Shown: positions 14,228-22,550, counted from the stretch's first letter. The stretch is DNA of 30,901 nucleotides from VBCK01 sp035511515 (GCA_035511515.1 DATKFG010000107.1:1-30901); one strand, 5' to 3'. The notes: generated by a model from the letters alone, not told the origin. Numbers and translations are program-made.

Positions 14228-15100
14228 ATGGGGTTGCTGCTGAAGTTCAATCTGGCGTTCGGCGCGGTGTTCCTGGCGGGAATGGGCGCGACCGCTTACG
14301 TGTCGTGGAACCTGCTTCAGCGCAACGCGCGCGCCGAGATCGCCCAGGATGCGCGCCTTCTGATGGAGTCGGCGATCGCGCAGCGCAACTACACGGTCTC
14401 GCAGGTCAAGCCCCTGCTCAATACGCAGATGCGATACGGGTTCCTGCCGCAGACGGTGCCGGCCTACTCGGCCACCGAAGTGTTTGCCGATCTGCGCAAG
14501 CGGTTTCCCGAGTTCTCCTACAAGGAGGCGACGCTGAATCCGACCAACCCGCGCGACCGCGCGGTGGAATGGGAGAGCGACATCGTTGAGCTGTTCCGCA
14601 ACGACAGCACGAAGACCGAGATCAGCGGCGAGCGCGTGACATCCACCGGCGCATCGTTCTACGTGGCCCGGCCGATCCGCATCCACGACCCCGCGTGCCT
14701 GACCTGCCACAGCTCGGTGGAGGCGGCGCCCGCCACGCTGGTGGAGCGCTATGGGCCGGCCAACGGGTTTGGCTGGAGATTGAACGATGTGGTCGGCGCC
14801 CAGGTCATTTCGGTTCCCACCGAGGTGCCGATCGGTCGCGCGAACGAGGCCTTCAGGGCATTCATGACGGCCGTGGTAGCCGTGTTCGTCGCGATCGGAG
14901 CCGTGCTGAACCTGATGCTGTGGCAGATCGTGATTCGCCCGGTCTCGAAGCTGTCCGCGCTCGCCAACCGGGTAAGCACGGGCGATCTGCAGGCACCCGA
15001 ATTCGCGTACGCCTCGCGCGACGAGATCGGCGACCTGGCCGGCTCGTTTGCCCGCATGCGCAAGAGCGTCGATCACGCGATGAAGCTGCTGGACGCCTGA
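14228..15100 (+). CDS. DUF3365 haem-binding sensor with HAMP domain
   Basis: This 290-residue protein has a membrane helix at about 7-27, a periplasmic DUF3365 (Tll0287-like) domain at about 35-200, a second helix at about 211-233, and a HAMP domain at about 233-287. CLTCH at 157-161 is a single c-type haem motif inside DUF3365, and FPEFSYKEATLNPTNPRD (93-110) is typical of the family. Such domains are thought to sense redox state or gases through haem. There is no kinase, GGDEF or methyl-accepting domain after HAMP, so the output must pass to a partner. The kinase gene that starts nine bases downstream is the obvious candidate. The ATG at 14228 follows GGGGGA (14219-14224) closely. Confidence 0.88.
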   Translation: MGLLLKFNLAFGAVFLAGMGATAYVSWNLLQRNARAEIAQDARLLMESAIAQRNYTVSQVKPLLNTQMRYGFLPQTVPAYSATEVFADLRKRFPEFSYKEATLNPTNPRDRAVEWESDIVELFRNDSTKTEISGERVTSTGASFYVARPIRIHDPACLTCHSSVEAAPATLVERYGPANGFGWRLNDVVGAQVISVPTEVPIGRANEAFRAFMTAVVAVFVAIGAVLNLMLWQIVIRPVSKLSALANRVSTGDLQAPEFAYASRDEIGDLAGSFARMRKSVDHAMKLLDA

Positions 15101-15109
15101 GGAGACGAT

Positions 15110-16582
15110 GTGAAATCGCCTCCGGCCGGTGACGACGGCATCAGCCGCCTGATCGTTCCCGAGCGCTTCGGCAAGTATCCGGTCACGGGACTGCTCGGCC
15201 GCGGCGCCATGGGGGCCGTGTACCGCGCCTTCGATCCGGACATCCGGCGCACGGTCGCCATCAAGACGATCCGCTGGGACCTGCTGAGCGAAGCCGGCCC
15301 GGGCGGCTCGCTGGCGGGGCGCTTCCGCAACGAGGCCCGGGCCGCCGGGCGCCTGTCGCATCCCGGCATCGTGGCCGTGTACGAATTCGGTCAGGGCGAC
15401 GATTGCGCCTATATCGCGATGGAATACGTGGAGGGGAGCAACCTGCGCGAGTATTTTTCGCGCAAGACGGCGTTCAGCGAGGCCGACGTCGTCAGCATCA
15501 TGGTTCAGCTGCTCGATGCGCTGGGACACGCGCACGAGCGCAAGGTCTGGCACCGCGACATCAAACCGGCCAACCTGATCATCATGAAGGACGGCAGGCT
15601 GAAGATCGCCGATTTCGGTATCGCCCGCATCGAGGCCTCCGAGATCACCCAGACCTTTCCGATGATGGGAACGCCCGGCTACATCCCGCCGGAGGTGTAC
15701 CGGGGAGAGTCGATCGACCATCGGGTCGATCTGTTCGCCGCGGGCGCCGTGATGTATCAGCTGCTCGCCGGCAAGGCTCCGTTCGACGGCGCGCCCGAAA
15801 GCGTGATGTACCGGGTCTTGAACCACGATCCGGCATCGCTGCACGCGGACGAGCCGGGCCGCCGCTGCGCACACTACGCGCCCGTGGTGATGAAGGCGCT
15901 GGCCAAGGCGCCGGCTGAGCGCTTCGAATCGGCGTCGGTCTTCCGCGACGCGATCCTGGCAGCCTACTCCGGACCGGTCAACTCCGCGGTGTCGCCCGAT
16001 ACCGTCCTGATTGCGCCCGCGGCGGGACCCAAGCGCCGTTCCGGTGACGCCGGCGCATCAGCGCCCAGCAGGCCCGGCTACGGTTCGGGCCGCACGCCCT
16101 GGCCGAACGGATGGAACCCGGCCACGCTCGGCTCGGTGCAGACGCAGCTCGCGACCGTGGTGGGCCCGATGGCGCGCGTGCTGGTGCAGCGGGCCGCGCA
16201 ACGCTGCGCAGACGTGGACACGCTGGTGAATCTGATCGCCGGCGAGCTGGAAACTGCGGACGAGCGGCAGGCCTTTCTTTCGGGCCTTTCGACCGGCTCG
16301 TTCACACCGCTGCCGGGCCATGATCACATACCCGGTGTTGCCCTGCGTCACGCGGGTTTCGCGAATTCCCGCATCGGCGACGGCCAGGCGCGACTGAGCT
16401 CCAAGGAGATCGAGCGGGCAACGGCGGCGCTGGCCAGGCGCATCGGCCCGCTGGCGCGCCTGATGGTCAAGCGCGCCCACGATCAGACCGACGATCCCGA
16501 GCAGTTCCTGCTGCTGCTGCTCGAAGGCATCGAGAGCCAATCCGACCGCGAAGCCTTTCTGCGCGATATCCGGCCCCACTGA
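15110..16582 (+). CDS. Ser/Thr protein kinase with duplicated C-terminal module
   Basis: This 490-residue cytoplasmic kinase has a canonical Hanks-type domain (about 20-285): GRGAMGAVY (30-38), Lys52 in VAIKTI, HRDIKPAN (148-155), DFG (168-170) and PPE (193-195). It has no transmembrane helix or PASTA repeat. After a linker (about 290-340), a roughly 50-residue helical module occurs twice, at 343-391 and 433-487. Each has the pattern GP-x-AR-x-x-V-x-RA (VGPMARVLVQRA and IGPLARLMVKRA), a stretch of Leu-rich helix, and an ending (D)ER/DR-x-AFL. I do not know a name for this module. The GTG at 15110 is preceded by GGAG. It is the last gene of the FecR / haem-sensor operon, so it is probably the output of that sensor. 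Confidence 0.92.
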   Translation: MKSPPAGDDGISRLIVPERFGKYPVTGLLGRGAMGAVYRAFDPDIRRTVAIKTIRWDLLSEAGPGGSLAGRFRNEARAAGRLSHPGIVAVYEFGQGDDCAYIAMEYVEGSNLREYFSRKTAFSEADVVSIMVQLLDALGHAHERKVWHRDIKPANLIIMKDGRLKIADFGIARIEASEITQTFPMMGTPGYIPPEVYRGESIDHRVDLFAAGAVMYQLLAGKAPFDGAPESVMYRVLNHDPASLHADEPGRRCAHYAPVVMKALAKAPAERFESASVFRDAILAAYSGPVNSAVSPDTVLIAPAAGPKRRSGDAGASAPSRPGYGSGRTPWPNGWNPATLGSVQTQLATVVGPMARVLVQRAAQRCADVDTLVNLIAGELETADERQAFLSGLSTGSFTPLPGHDHIPGVALRHAGFANSRIGDGQARLSSKEIERATAALARRIGPLARLMVKRAHDQTDDPEQFLLLLLEGIESQSDREAFLRDIRPH

Positions 16583-16592
16583 GCGGCGGTGA

Positions 16593-17348
16593 TCAGGCCG
16601 CGCGCATCCTGCGCACCATCGCGTCGAACACCAGCTGCGCCAGGCGTCTGTCGGCATCGAACACGCGGGCGTCCCGCCCCATCTGGCTGCGAACCGCATC
16701 GCTGAGCACCCGGTCGGGGCCGCCGATGGCGCCACCGGCGGCCTGAACCTCGCAGGCGCGCTGCAGCGTCCAGTACAGCAGGAACGCCGACGGCAGGTCA
16801 GCGCCCAGAACGAGCAGCCCGTGGTTGCGCAGTATCAACACCTCCTTGTCGCCCAGGCTCGCCACGATGCGCGGGCGCTCGTCCGGACGCACGGTGATGC
16901 CCTCGAACTCGTGGTAGGCGACGCGCCCGTGCAGCATCGCCCCGTAGAAGTTGTCGTGGCTCAGCCCCGCCGCCTTGCACGCGACCGCCATCCCCGCGGT
17001 CGTGTGCGTGTGGATCACGCAGTGCGCGTCCGCTCGCGCTTCGTGAATCGCCCCGTGGATCGCGAAGCCGGCCGGATTGCCGCGGTAGGGACCCGCCTGC
17101 ACATTCTCTCCGGCCAGATCGACCTTGACCAGGTTGGCCGCCGTGACCTCATCGTAGTTCAGCCCGAACGGGTTCATCAGGAAATGGCGCTCCGGCCCGG
17201 GGACCCTGAGCGAGATGTGGTTGAAGATCGACTCGCTCCAGCCCAGAAAGTCGAACAGCTGATAGCAGGCCGCCAGCTGCTGGCGCAGCGCCGATTCGGC
17301 CGCATCGATGTTGCCGGGCCGGGCCCGGTCTGTTTCGGCAACGCCCAT
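16593..17348 (-). CDS. Class II aldolase/adducin-family protein
   Basis: This 251-residue protein has the class II aldolase fold signatures: NHISLRVPG (43-51), FLMNPFGLNYDEV (56-68), the zinc-binding HTHTTAG (His113, His115) and NHGLLVLG (His176). The family covers fuculose-phosphate aldolase, ribulose-phosphate epimerase and adducin-like proteins without known activity. The version with FLMNPFG and AIHGAIHEAR is common in proteobacteria and has no settled substrate. The ATG at 17348 lies at a better distance from AGGAGA than the adjacent GTG at 17351. The carboxymuconolactone decarboxylase-like gene ends 31 bases upstream on the same strand, so the two probably form an operon of small-molecule metabolism. 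The stop is only 10 bases from that of the convergent kinase gene. Confidence 0.9.
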   Translation of the reverse strand: MGVAETDRARPGNIDAAESALRQQLAACYQLFDFLGWSESIFNHISLRVPGPERHFLMNPFGLNYDEVTAANLVKVDLAGENVQAGPYRGNPAGFAIHGAIHEARADAHCVIHTHTTAGMAVACKAAGLSHDNFYGAMLHGRVAYHEFEGITVRPDERPRIVASLGDKEVLILRNHGLLVLGADLPSAFLLYWTLQRACEVQAAGGAIGGPDRVLSDAVRSQMGRDARVFDADRRLAQLVFDAMVRRMRAA

Positions 17349-17379
17349 CACCGCTCTCCTGTGCGTGTAGTCGCGGCTG

Positions 17380-17934
17380 TCAGTATGAACCGTCCGGCAG
17401 ACGGCAGAAACCCTGCGCCGGCACGTCCAGCGCGCTGTTGAACTTGCTCGAAAGATTCTGGAACGCGATCAGGCCCGTGAGCTCGACGATTGCATCGTCG
17501 TCGAAGAAACGGCGCAGCCGCTGCACCATGTCGTCGCTGACGTGCCGGGTCGAATCGGTCATCGCTTCGGCGTAGTCGAGCGCGGCCTTGTCGCGCTCGT
17601 CGAACAGCGGGCTGTCGCGCCACCCATCGAGCGCCTCGACTTTGGCCTGCGAGCCGGCGCGCTGGGCGAGCGTGGCCGAATTGATGTCGACGCAGAAACG
17701 GCACCAGTTCATCTGCGACACGCGCACCGTGACCAGCGACCGCAGCACCGGGTCGAGCGGGCTGCCGCGCCGGTCCAGCACGCCGTACAGGGCTGCCACC
17801 GCCATGAACAGCTTCGGTACGCGGCCCCACAACAGGCCTGGTTTGAGCACCTGGCCGTATTTGTGCTTCTGGTTCCAGAAGAACGGGCCCAGGTACCACG
17901 GGTAGCGGCCCAGGGGCTTCTCGGGGACTCTCAT
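17380..17934 (-). CDS. Carboxymuconolactone decarboxylase-family protein
   Basis: The 184-residue protein carries a CMD/AhpD-type helical domain. LRSLVTVRVSQMNWCRFCVDIN (about 65-85) includes a CxxC pair (Cys78, Cys81), but the AhpD His two helical turns on is Asn85 here, so peroxidase-like reductase activity is doubtful. It resembles the larger CMD proteins, with an N-terminal extension of about 50 residues (WYLGPFFWNQKHKYG). DKAALDYAEAMT and FQNLSSKFNSALDV are typical of this branch. Substrate and role are unknown. The ATG at 17934 is the only good candidate; the ribosome binding site is weak. It is upstream of, and probably cotranscribed with, the class II aldolase gene. Confidence 0.85.
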   Translation of the reverse strand: MRVPEKPLGRYPWYLGPFFWNQKHKYGQVLKPGLLWGRVPKLFMAVAALYGVLDRRGSPLDPVLRSLVTVRVSQMNWCRFCVDINSATLAQRAGSQAKVEALDGWRDSPLFDERDKAALDYAEAMTDSTRHVSDDMVQRLRRFFDDDAIVELTGLIAFQNLSSKFNSALDVPAQGFCRLPDGSY

Positions 17935-18029
17935 GCGCCGCAGCTTATGCCAAGTCGCGTGCCAATCGGCCGGACGGTTTGGCGACCGGATCCAGAGTCA
18001 ATGCGGCCGGCCCGGCCGGTCTATCCGGT

Positions 18030-21000
18030 TCACTTGACCGTCTCCTCGGTGGCCTGCTCCGGCTTCTGCAGCGGCGCGGTCAGCGTGACCCGCGTGCCAT
18101 GGCCGGGCGCGCTCGTGATCTCGACGCTGCCGCCGATGAAGGACAGCCGCTCGCGCATGCTGTTCAGACCCAGGCCGCGTTGCGCCCGGCCGGCGACCTC
18201 GGTCGGATCGAAGCCGGCTCCGGCGTCACTGACCGTGGCGACCAGGTTGCTGCCGGCGTTGCGCGTGGCAAGGCGTGCCTTGGCCGCGCCGGCATGCTTG
18301 GCCACGTTGATCAGCAGTTCGCGAATGGCGCGGTACAGGATTGCGCGGGCCGCCTGGCTCAGCGGCTTGGCGACCCCGTCGTCGCTGAGCTCGACCGAAA
18401 GGCCGTAGCTGTTCCTCATCTCTTCGGCCAGCCACTCCAGCGCCGGCACCAGCCCCAGTTCGTACAGCACCGCAGGGCTGAGCTGGACCGCGAGCGAGCG
18501 CACGCTGCGTTCGCCGCGTCCGATCAGCTCGGATGCCTCGGCGAGGATTCGCTCGGCCTCGGGCGGCTCGACCCCGCTGCGCACTTTGGTGAGCTTGAGC
18601 TTGATCACCGAAAGCAGCTGTCCGAGGTCATCGTGCAGGTCCCGCGCGATCGCCTGGCGCTCGTTTTCCTCGGCCCGCGTCAGCTCGAAGGCGAACGTGC
18701 GCAACTGCTTGGCACGTTCATCCACGCTGCGCTTGCTCTCCGTGATATCGGTGAACGTGACGATCACGCCTTCGACGTGGTCCTCCGTGGACTGGTAGGG
18801 CAGCGTCCGTCGCAGGTACCAGCGCTCGCGCTCGCCCCGCACTTCGCTCTGCACCGGCGCCAGCCTCGCCAGCACCGCCCGCGCTTCGCTGATCAGCGTC
18901 TCGCCCAGCACCGGCACGCCAAACACCCCGATCGGCCGCCCGACGTCGCTCGCGATCAGCCCCAGCACCTTGCGGGCGGCGGGGCTGAACCATTTGATCA
19001 GCAGGTCGCGGTCCAGGCACAACGTGGCCACGTCGTTGCTCGCCAGCACGTTCCTCAGGTCGTTGTTGGCCGTCTCCAGCTCGCTCACCTTGGCCTGCAA
19101 CTGCTGGTTGACGGTGGTGAGCTCCTCGTTGAGCGACTGCAACTCTTCCTTGGAGCTTTGCAGCTCCTCATTGCTCGACTGCAGCTCCTCGTTGATCGAG
19201 ACGACCTCCTCGTTCGAGGCCTTCAACTGCTCGTTCGAGGTTGCCAGCGACTCCACCGTGGCGTGCAGGTCCGCCCGGGTCACGTGCAGCTCCTCCTCCA
19301 GTTGCCGCACCAGCGTGCTCTCGCCGGCGATACCGCGCCGCGCGGTCGGCGGGTTGGTTTCGTCCTCGAACACGACCAGGAACAGCCGCTGCGCCTCCCC
19401 GCTGAATGTCGGAATGACCGTCAGCCGGACCGGCTCGTACGCGCGCCCGCGCTTGACCTGCGCGTCCCTGACCACGACGCTGGTGCTGGTGGCCGCCGAC
19501 TCGCTCATCGCGCTGCGCAGCCGGGAGCGCAGGCTCTCCCGCAGCAGCGAGAGCAGGTTGTGCGTGGGCGATCCGCGCGGTTGAACCAGGAACCGGTCGG
19601 TCGGGCCGGAGAAGTACAGCGCCTCGAAGTCGGCGTCGACCAGCACCGCGGCCGGAGCAAAACGGTCGAAGATGATCTGCTGGGCCAGTCGGGCCGCCTG
19701 CGTCAGTTGCGGCGCCGACAGCCGTGGCTGGAACCCGGCCGGCGCCGCGCGCGGTCCGGTTTGCACCATACGGAACTCGAGCTGGTCGCGGGGCGTCGTA
19801 CCGACGCGCCGATAGATGCGACTGGTCTTGGAGACGAGCTTGAACAGATCCTCGCGCTGTCCGGGCGCCTCGGCGCTGCCCATGAACAGGAAGCCGTCGG
19901 GCTTCAATGCGAAGTGCAGCAACAGAAGCACGCGCCTTTGCACTTCGGGTTCCAGGTAGATCAGCACATTGCGGCACGTGACCAGATCGACACCGGAAAA
20001 CGGCGGGTCGCTGAACAGGTTCTGCTGGCCGAACACCACGTGGCCACGCAGTTCGCCGGACACCTGGAAATGGCGGCCATCGTCGACCTCGATGAAGAAG
20101 CGGTGCAGTCGCGCCGCCGACACTCGAGCAGCAATGCCGGCCGGATAGATCCCCATCCGGGCCACGGCCATAGCATCCTCGCTGGCATCGGTCGCGAAGA
20201 TCTGCAGCGGACAGCGCTTGCCCGCCTTGTCCAGCTGCTCCAGCACCAGCATCGCAAGCGAGTAAGCCTCCTCGCCGGTGGAGGCGCCGGCCACCCAGAC
20301 CCGGATCGGGTCGTTGTCGTCCTTGGCAGCGATCAGCGGTCGGATCACCTCCGCCTCGAGCGTCTGCCAGGCTTCCGGATCACGGAAAAAGTCGGTGGCG
20401 CTGATCAGCAGATCCTTGAACAGCGCATCGATCTCGCGCGGCTCCTGCCGCAGCCTGGCGACGTAATCGGACATCCGCTCGATGTAGTTCAGCCCCATGC
20501 GCCGGTGAATGCGCCGCAGCAGGGTCGTGCGCTTGTAGCCTGTGAAGTCGTAGCCGCGCTTGGCACGCACCAGTTCCACGATGGCGCGCAGCAGCGGCTC
20601 CTGCGCCTCGGCCGTCGGCGCCGGTTGATCGGGCCGGGCCGCGTACGGATGGCGCGCGTAGCCCATCAGAACGGCCGGCATGTCTTCCACGGCGAGCGTG
20701 TGCGTCACCAGCCCCGTGGCGAGGGCAGCCTGCGGCATGCCTTCGAACTGCGCGGTATTGGGCTGCTGCACCAGCACGATTCCGCCGTTGGCGACGATGG
20801 CCCTCAGGCCCAGCGCGCCGTCGGCGCCGGTGCCCGACAGGATGATGCCGATCGCCTTCTGGTGCTGATCCTCGCCGAGCGAGCGCAGGAAATGGTCGAT
20901 CGGCATCCGCTGCCCGCGTGCCCGCTCGGCAGCGGCCAGGCGCAGCGTGCCGCCCTGAATCGTGATGTCCTGCCCGGCTGGAACCGTATAGACGTGGCCG

Positions 21001-21344
21001 GCGGCCACCCGCACGCCGTCCTCGGCCTCGGTCACGGTCATCTGGGTTCGCTTGGCGAACAGCTCCGTGGCGAGGCTTTTCTGGGTCGGATCCAGGTGCT
21101 GGATCACCACGAAGGCGAGGCTGCCGTCGGCCGGCGCAATCGACAGCAGTTTCTTGATCGGTTCGAAACCGCCGGCCGAAGCGCCGATGGCGACGATGCA
21201 AGGCCCTTCGGCCCCCGGGCCGGCCCGCGCCGGATCGGCGGCAGCAGCATTGGGCGCTGTCGCGGATGGCTTCACGCGCCGCTTGCGCAGCGGGGGGGCG
21301 GGGGCCGGAGTCTTGGTCCGTTTCTTAGCGACGGATCTGCTCAT
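18030..21344 (-). CDS. CheB-CheR-PAS-histidine kinase fusion protein
   Basis: This 1104-residue soluble protein joins four signalling activities. After a basic Pro/Ala-rich N-terminus comes a CheB methylesterase domain (about 48-230) with the triad Ser56 in GASAGG, His83 in QHLDP and Asp175 in GTGADG. A CheR methyltransferase domain follows (about 250-515), with the SAM loop GASTGEEAYSLAM (353-365) and CRNVLIYL. A first PAS-like region (about 555-660) leads to a coiled coil (about 680-765) with repeated NEELQSS heptads, a PAS domain (about 765-875), a HisKA_3 dimerisation domain with phospho-acceptor His904 (RDLHDDLGQ), and an ATPase domain (N-box RELLINVAKHA, GLGLNSMRERL). No receiver domain is present, so the CheB part is not controlled in the classical way. 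The start has a weak ribosome binding site. No chemoreceptor gene is in this window. Confidence 0.94.
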   Translation of the reverse strand: MSRSVAKKRTKTPAPAPPLRKRRVKPSATAPNAAAADPARAGPGAEGPCIVAIGASAGGFEPIKKLLSIAPADGSLAFVVIQHLDPTQKSLATELFAKRTQMTVTEAEDGVRVAAGHVYTVPAGQDITIQGGTLRLAAAERARGQRMPIDHFLRSLGEDQHQKAIGIILSGTGADGALGLRAIVANGGIVLVQQPNTAQFEGMPQAALATGLVTHTLAVEDMPAVLMGYARHPYAARPDQPAPTAEAQEPLLRAIVELVRAKRGYDFTGYKRTTLLRRIHRRMGLNYIERMSDYVARLRQEPREIDALFKDLLISATDFFRDPEAWQTLEAEVIRPLIAAKDDNDPIRVWVAGASTGEEAYSLAMLVLEQLDKAGKRCPLQIFATDASEDAMAVARMGIYPAGIAARVSAARLHRFFIEVDDGRHFQVSGELRGHVVFGQQNLFSDPPFSGVDLVTCRNVLIYLEPEVQRRVLLLLHFALKPDGFLFMGSAEAPGQREDLFKLVSKTSRIYRRVGTTPRDQLEFRMVQTGPRAAPAGFQPRLSAPQLTQAARLAQQIIFDRFAPAAVLVDADFEALYFSGPTDRFLVQPRGSPTHNLLSLLRESLRSRLRSAMSESAATSTSVVVRDAQVKRGRAYEPVRLTVIPTFSGEAQRLFLVVFEDETNPPTARRGIAGESTLVRQLEEELHVTRADLHATVESLATSNEQLKASNEEVVSINEELQSSNEELQSSKEELQSLNEELTTVNQQLQAKVSELETANNDLRNVLASNDVATLCLDRDLLIKWFSPAARKVLGLIASDVGRPIGVFGVPVLGETLISEARAVLARLAPVQSEVRGERERWYLRRTLPYQSTEDHVEGVIVTFTDITESKRSVDERAKQLRTFAFELTRAEENERQAIARDLHDDLGQLLSVIKLKLTKVRSGVEPPEAERILAEASELIGRGERSVRSLAVQLSPAVLYELGLVPALEWLAEEMRNSYGLSVELSDDGVAKPLSQAARAILYRAIRELLINVAKHAGAAKARLATRNAGSNLVATVSDAGAGFDPTEVAGRAQRGLGLNSMRERLSFIGGSVEITSAPGHGTRVTLTAPLQKPEQATEETVK

Positions 21345-21410
21345 GCGTGCACGGTGGGTTGCGGCCCCCGATAGTAAACGGGCCGACCTCCGTGCGGCAG
21401 ATTCGCTGCG

Positions 21411-21641
21411 CTAGCTGAAGCCTCCCGCGCGACAGATCGTATTGACACGATCTGCGTAGGCATTCCAATCCGGTTCCGGCTGGTGCGGCTGCCAGCAGGC
21501 GAGTTCCTCATGCAGGTCCTCGCGCACCTGCTCGATCTCCTGCTGGATCGTATTGGTGAGCAGGTACCAGTTCGCCAGCAGCAGGTCGTAGCGATGGTAG
21601 AAGGCACGGCGCATCGCGCGGCCTTCGAGCCGGGCATTCAT
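21411..21641 (-). CDS. Small protein of unknown function upstream of the CheB/CheR fusion
   Basis: A 76-residue acidic, Trp/Tyr/Gln-rich protein: FYHRYDLLLANWYLL, then a likely helix TIQQEIEQVREDLHEEL, then a Trp- and Pro-containing end. No signal peptide, membrane helix or metal motif is seen, and I recognise no family. The ATG at 21641 follows GGGGGACC. A longer form from an ATG at 21707 would add 22 residues, but that stretch has AT-richer, less typical codons and may be promoter. It lies 66 bases upstream of the CheB/CheR fusion on the same strand and may be cotranscribed with it. Confidence 0.55.
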   Translation of the reverse strand: MNARLEGRAMRRAFYHRYDLLLANWYLLTNTIQQEIEQVREDLHEELACWQPHQPEPDWNAYADRVNTICRAGGFS

Positions 21642-21795
21642 GCGGGTCCCCCGTCCCAAGGCAGGGCCATTCGATCGGACCACGCTAACATGGTACTCAT
21701 TAGGCATATATCCAGGAGCACTAGCGTATTAACGGAACTATTCGGCAGACCTCCTTATAAACCTGAATCCTGTAGGCGCTATGCATTTACCGGAT

Positions 21796-21858
21796 TATGG
21801 GGGTGCTTCCACCCATCTATCGGGTGGCGACCCCAAACAGGGTCAGGTTCAGGTCGCC
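21796..21858 (+). promoter_or_regulatory. Structured leader ahead of the cysteine-bearing membrane protein gene
   Basis: In the 219-base gap before 21927, CCACCC (21810-21815) pairs with GGGTGG (21822-21827), while ATGGG (21797-21801) can pair with CCCAT (21813-21817). Further on, GGCGACC (21826-21832) pairs with GGTCGCC (21852-21858), and the loop holds a tandem TCAGGT repeat (21843-21854). The first stems exclude one another, which suits a switching leader or a protein-binding site. It is not a class I recognise. TATAAA at 21756-21761 could be a -10, but no good -35 precedes it. Confidence 0.3.
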
Positions 21859-21926
21859 CAGCGGCAGCGCCGGCCGGGCGTGGCGAAGGCGTTTAGGCTT
21901 TCCGCCGTACCCACCCGAGGTGCACG

Positions 21927-22550
21927 ATGAATCCGAAAATCGCCGAACTGCTCGATCGCGTCCGCCAGATCGAAGAGGAGATCGAGCAGGAACTGCGGCT
22001 GCGCCGCACGGAGCTGCGCGTCGACTTCGAACATCGGCGCATCCGGTTCGAGCAGGAAGTGGTGGCCCAGCATCGCCGCCTCAAGACCGGGCTTCTGAAA
22101 TACCTGCGCAACGCCGAGCTGCGCAATGTCGTGACGGCGCCGGTCATTTACTCGGTGATCGTTCCCCTGCTGCTGCTGGACCTGTTCGTCACCGTTTATC
22201 AGAGGCTGTGTTTCCCGCTCTATCGGGTTGCGCGCGTGCGCCGCGGCGACTATCTGGTGTACGACCGCGGCCACCTGGCTTATCTGAATCTGATCGAGAA
22301 GATCAACTGCGTCTACTGTTCGTACGCAAACGGCTTGATCGCGTACGTCAAAGAGGTCGTCGGCCGCACCGAGCAGTACTGGTGCCCGATCAAGCACGCC
22401 CGCCGCGTGCTGCAGCCGCACCCCTACTACAACGCATTTGTCGATTACGGTGATGCCGAGGCATTCCGCCGCGAGCTGCAGGCGCTGCGCGCAAGCCTGG
22501 CCCGGCTCGATGCGCAGGCGAGCGCGTCAAATCCGGGCGAACGCGGCTAG
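21927..22550 (+). CDS. Conserved membrane protein of unknown function with CxxC...C motif
   Basis: The 207-residue protein starts with a charged coiled coil (about 5-50, rich in Glu and Arg). One long or two short hydrophobic helices follow (about 68-95, NVVTAPVIYSVIVPLLLLDLF-like). Then come CVYC (128-131) in INCVYCSYANG, and EQYWCPIKHARR (149-160) with Cys153 and His157. Three cysteines and a histidine in fixed spacing suggest a metal or haem site or a disulfide, on whichever side the C-terminal part lies. I recall similar unnamed proteins in proteobacteria, but know no function. The ATG at 21927 is the natural start. It ends tail-to-tail with the beta-helix protein gene: one CTAG (22547-22550) gives both stop codons. 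Confidence 0.78.
   Translation: MNPKIAELLDRVRQIEEEIEQELRLRRTELRVDFEHRRIRFEQEVVAQHRRLKTGLLKYLRNAELRNVVTAPVIYSVIVPLLLLDLFVTVYQRLCFPLYRVARVRRGDYLVYDRGHLAYLNLIEKINCVYCSYANGLIAYVKEVVGRTEQYWCPIKHARRVLQPHPYYNAFVDYGDAEAFRRELQALRASLARLDAQASASNPGERG

Noticed and set aside
14081..15874. A 597-codon minus-strand frame opposite the haem sensor and kinase genes
   Set aside because: It spans three plus-strand genes with clear motifs and shows only shadow composition.
18005..18017. GGCCGG/CCGGCC as a terminator after the CheB/CheR fusion gene
   Set aside because: The arms are separated by only one base, so no hairpin of that length can form, and no T-run follows.
19125..19215. The short DNA repeats inside the CheB/CheR fusion gene as a separate repeat element
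   Set aside because: They encode the NEELQSS coiled-coil heptads and are explained by the protein.
17979..21374. A 1131-codon open frame on the plus strand opposite the CheB/CheR fusion
   Set aside because: It is His/Gln/Arg-rich with no domains, and lies antisense to a gene with clear catalytic motifs. Such long shadows are expected at this GC content.
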